The notes below the pieces were generated by a model. It was not told where the DNA came from. It searched no databases and saw only the letters and a program-made list of their open reading frames with translations. From positions 1-64,000 of the forward strand of contig CAVVTP010000011.1 in assembly GCA_963751165.1 (NCBI GenBank): 64,000 nucleotides of DNA, written 5' to 3'. This document shows, piece after piece, positions 63,737 to 64,000 of the stretch. The position numbers were made by a program, and so were the translations under genes. Within the stretch, counting starts at the first letter, position 1. Each line of letters starts with the position of its first letter. The DNA comes from Roseiarcus sp963751165 (lineage in GTDB: Bacteria; Pseudomonadota; Alphaproteobacteria; Rhizobiales; Beijerinckiaceae).

Positions 63737-64000
63737 ATGGCTCACGAGAATCTCCGCCAGAGACTGAGGGGCGGGGGGACTGCCTATGGTCTCATGGCGG
63801 CGGAGTTTTTCACGCCCGGGCTCTGCCGGATCGCCCGAAACGCCGGGGCCGACTTCATCATTTTCGACATGGAGCACGGCGGCATCGGTGTGGATGCGCT
63901 GAAGGTGCAAATGGCCTTCGCCCGCGGGACCGGCGTCACTCCGATCGTGCGGGTTCCCGGAATTGCATATCACCTTGTTGCGCCCATCCTCGACGCCGGC
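63737..64000 (+). CDS. HpcH/HpaI aldolase family (5' part, cut by window edge)
   Basis: ATG 63737 begins a frame open to the right edge, 88 residues so far. FIIFDMEHGGIGVDALK carries the metal-binding and catalytic region of HpcH/HpaI class II aldolases (D-x-E-H), and VTPIVRVPG follows as expected. Members split 2-keto-3-deoxy sugar acids or related hydroxy-oxo acids into pyruvate and an aldehyde. With the upstream dehydrogenase it forms a pair for lower steps of a sugar-acid pathway. The remaining ~165 residues lie outside the window. Confidence 0.88.
   Translation, partial: MAHENLRQRLRGGGTAYGLMAAEFFTPGLCRIARNAGADFIIFDMEHGGIGVDALKVQMAFARGTGVTPIVRVPGIAYHLVAPILDAG

Noticed and set aside
61456..63738. 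760-residue minus-strand frame
   Set aside because: Antisense to the dioxygenase and dehydrogenase genes, both with strong motifs.
1..64000. CRISPR arrays, rRNA and tRNA genes
   Set aside because: No regular direct-repeat/spacer pattern and no cloverleaf or rRNA sequence was recognised by eye; a tRNAscan or CRISPR finder run would be decisive.

Overview
The window is GC-rich and reads as an alphaproteobacterial chromosome segment, probably Hyphomicrobiales. This rests on protein families (ArdC/ParB mobile-element genes of alphaproteobacterial type, MinCDE, class III cyclases with TPR tails, DUF899/YCII/VOC small proteins) and on GC-rich codon use. I cannot name the species. No rRNA, tRNA or CRISPR array was recognised.

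Left part (1-21 kb) looks like cargo of an integrative or conjugative element packed with defence genes. It opens with a ParB-like gene that runs off the left edge and an ArdC antirestriction gene. These two share a ~60-nt hairpin leader just before their start codons. Then come nuclease-fold-like hypotheticals (3.7-8.1 kb), one with an AlbA/Schlafen domain; an XRE-HTH/dynamin-like GTPase followed by a HEPN-motif protein (8.2-10.9 kb, minus strand); and a rightward run of closely spaced genes: DUF1778-GNAT toxin-antitoxin, Hachiman (hamA-hamB), a HEPN-motif protein and a 1,109-residue NERD-nuclease/NACHT-like NTPase (11.1-20.9 kb). An IS3-family element with both ends and a 4-bp target duplication (21.5-23.0 kb) follows, inserted in a short-repeat locus.

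Middle part (23-42.8 kb) mixes housekeeping and accessory genes with debris. It holds an Ldh_2-type dehydrogenase, ogt, remnants of beta-propeller and DUF899 genes, a TetR-YCII-VOC operon with a clear operator, ndk, coaD, an OsmC protein, a vapBC pair with a perfect operator palindrome, an aldo/keto reductase, a secreted protein, an IS110 copy and an arylsulfatase. Between 40 and 42.8 kb lie copies of the 3' end of the aldo/keto reductase split by a 1.1-kb segment, and a chimera of P-type ATPase and cyclase remnants.

Right part (42.8-64 kb) carries a cysteine-synthase-like gene coupled to a PLP decarboxylase, three class III cyclase genes (one broken), a HicAB-like pair, a ParA-like ATPase, a glycosyltransferase, minCDE, a glutathione peroxidase, and a catabolic cluster. 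That cluster pairs a leftward sugar ABC transporter plus amidohydrolase with rightward phytanoyl-CoA-dioxygenase-like, Ldh_2-type dehydrogenase and HpcH/HpaI aldolase genes.

A recurring oddity is that at least fifteen otherwise well-conserved genes are split by one-base shifts, often an extra base in a short run. Residual sequencing error and real decay cannot be separated from the sequence alone, so genes labelled pseudogene here may be intact in the organism.
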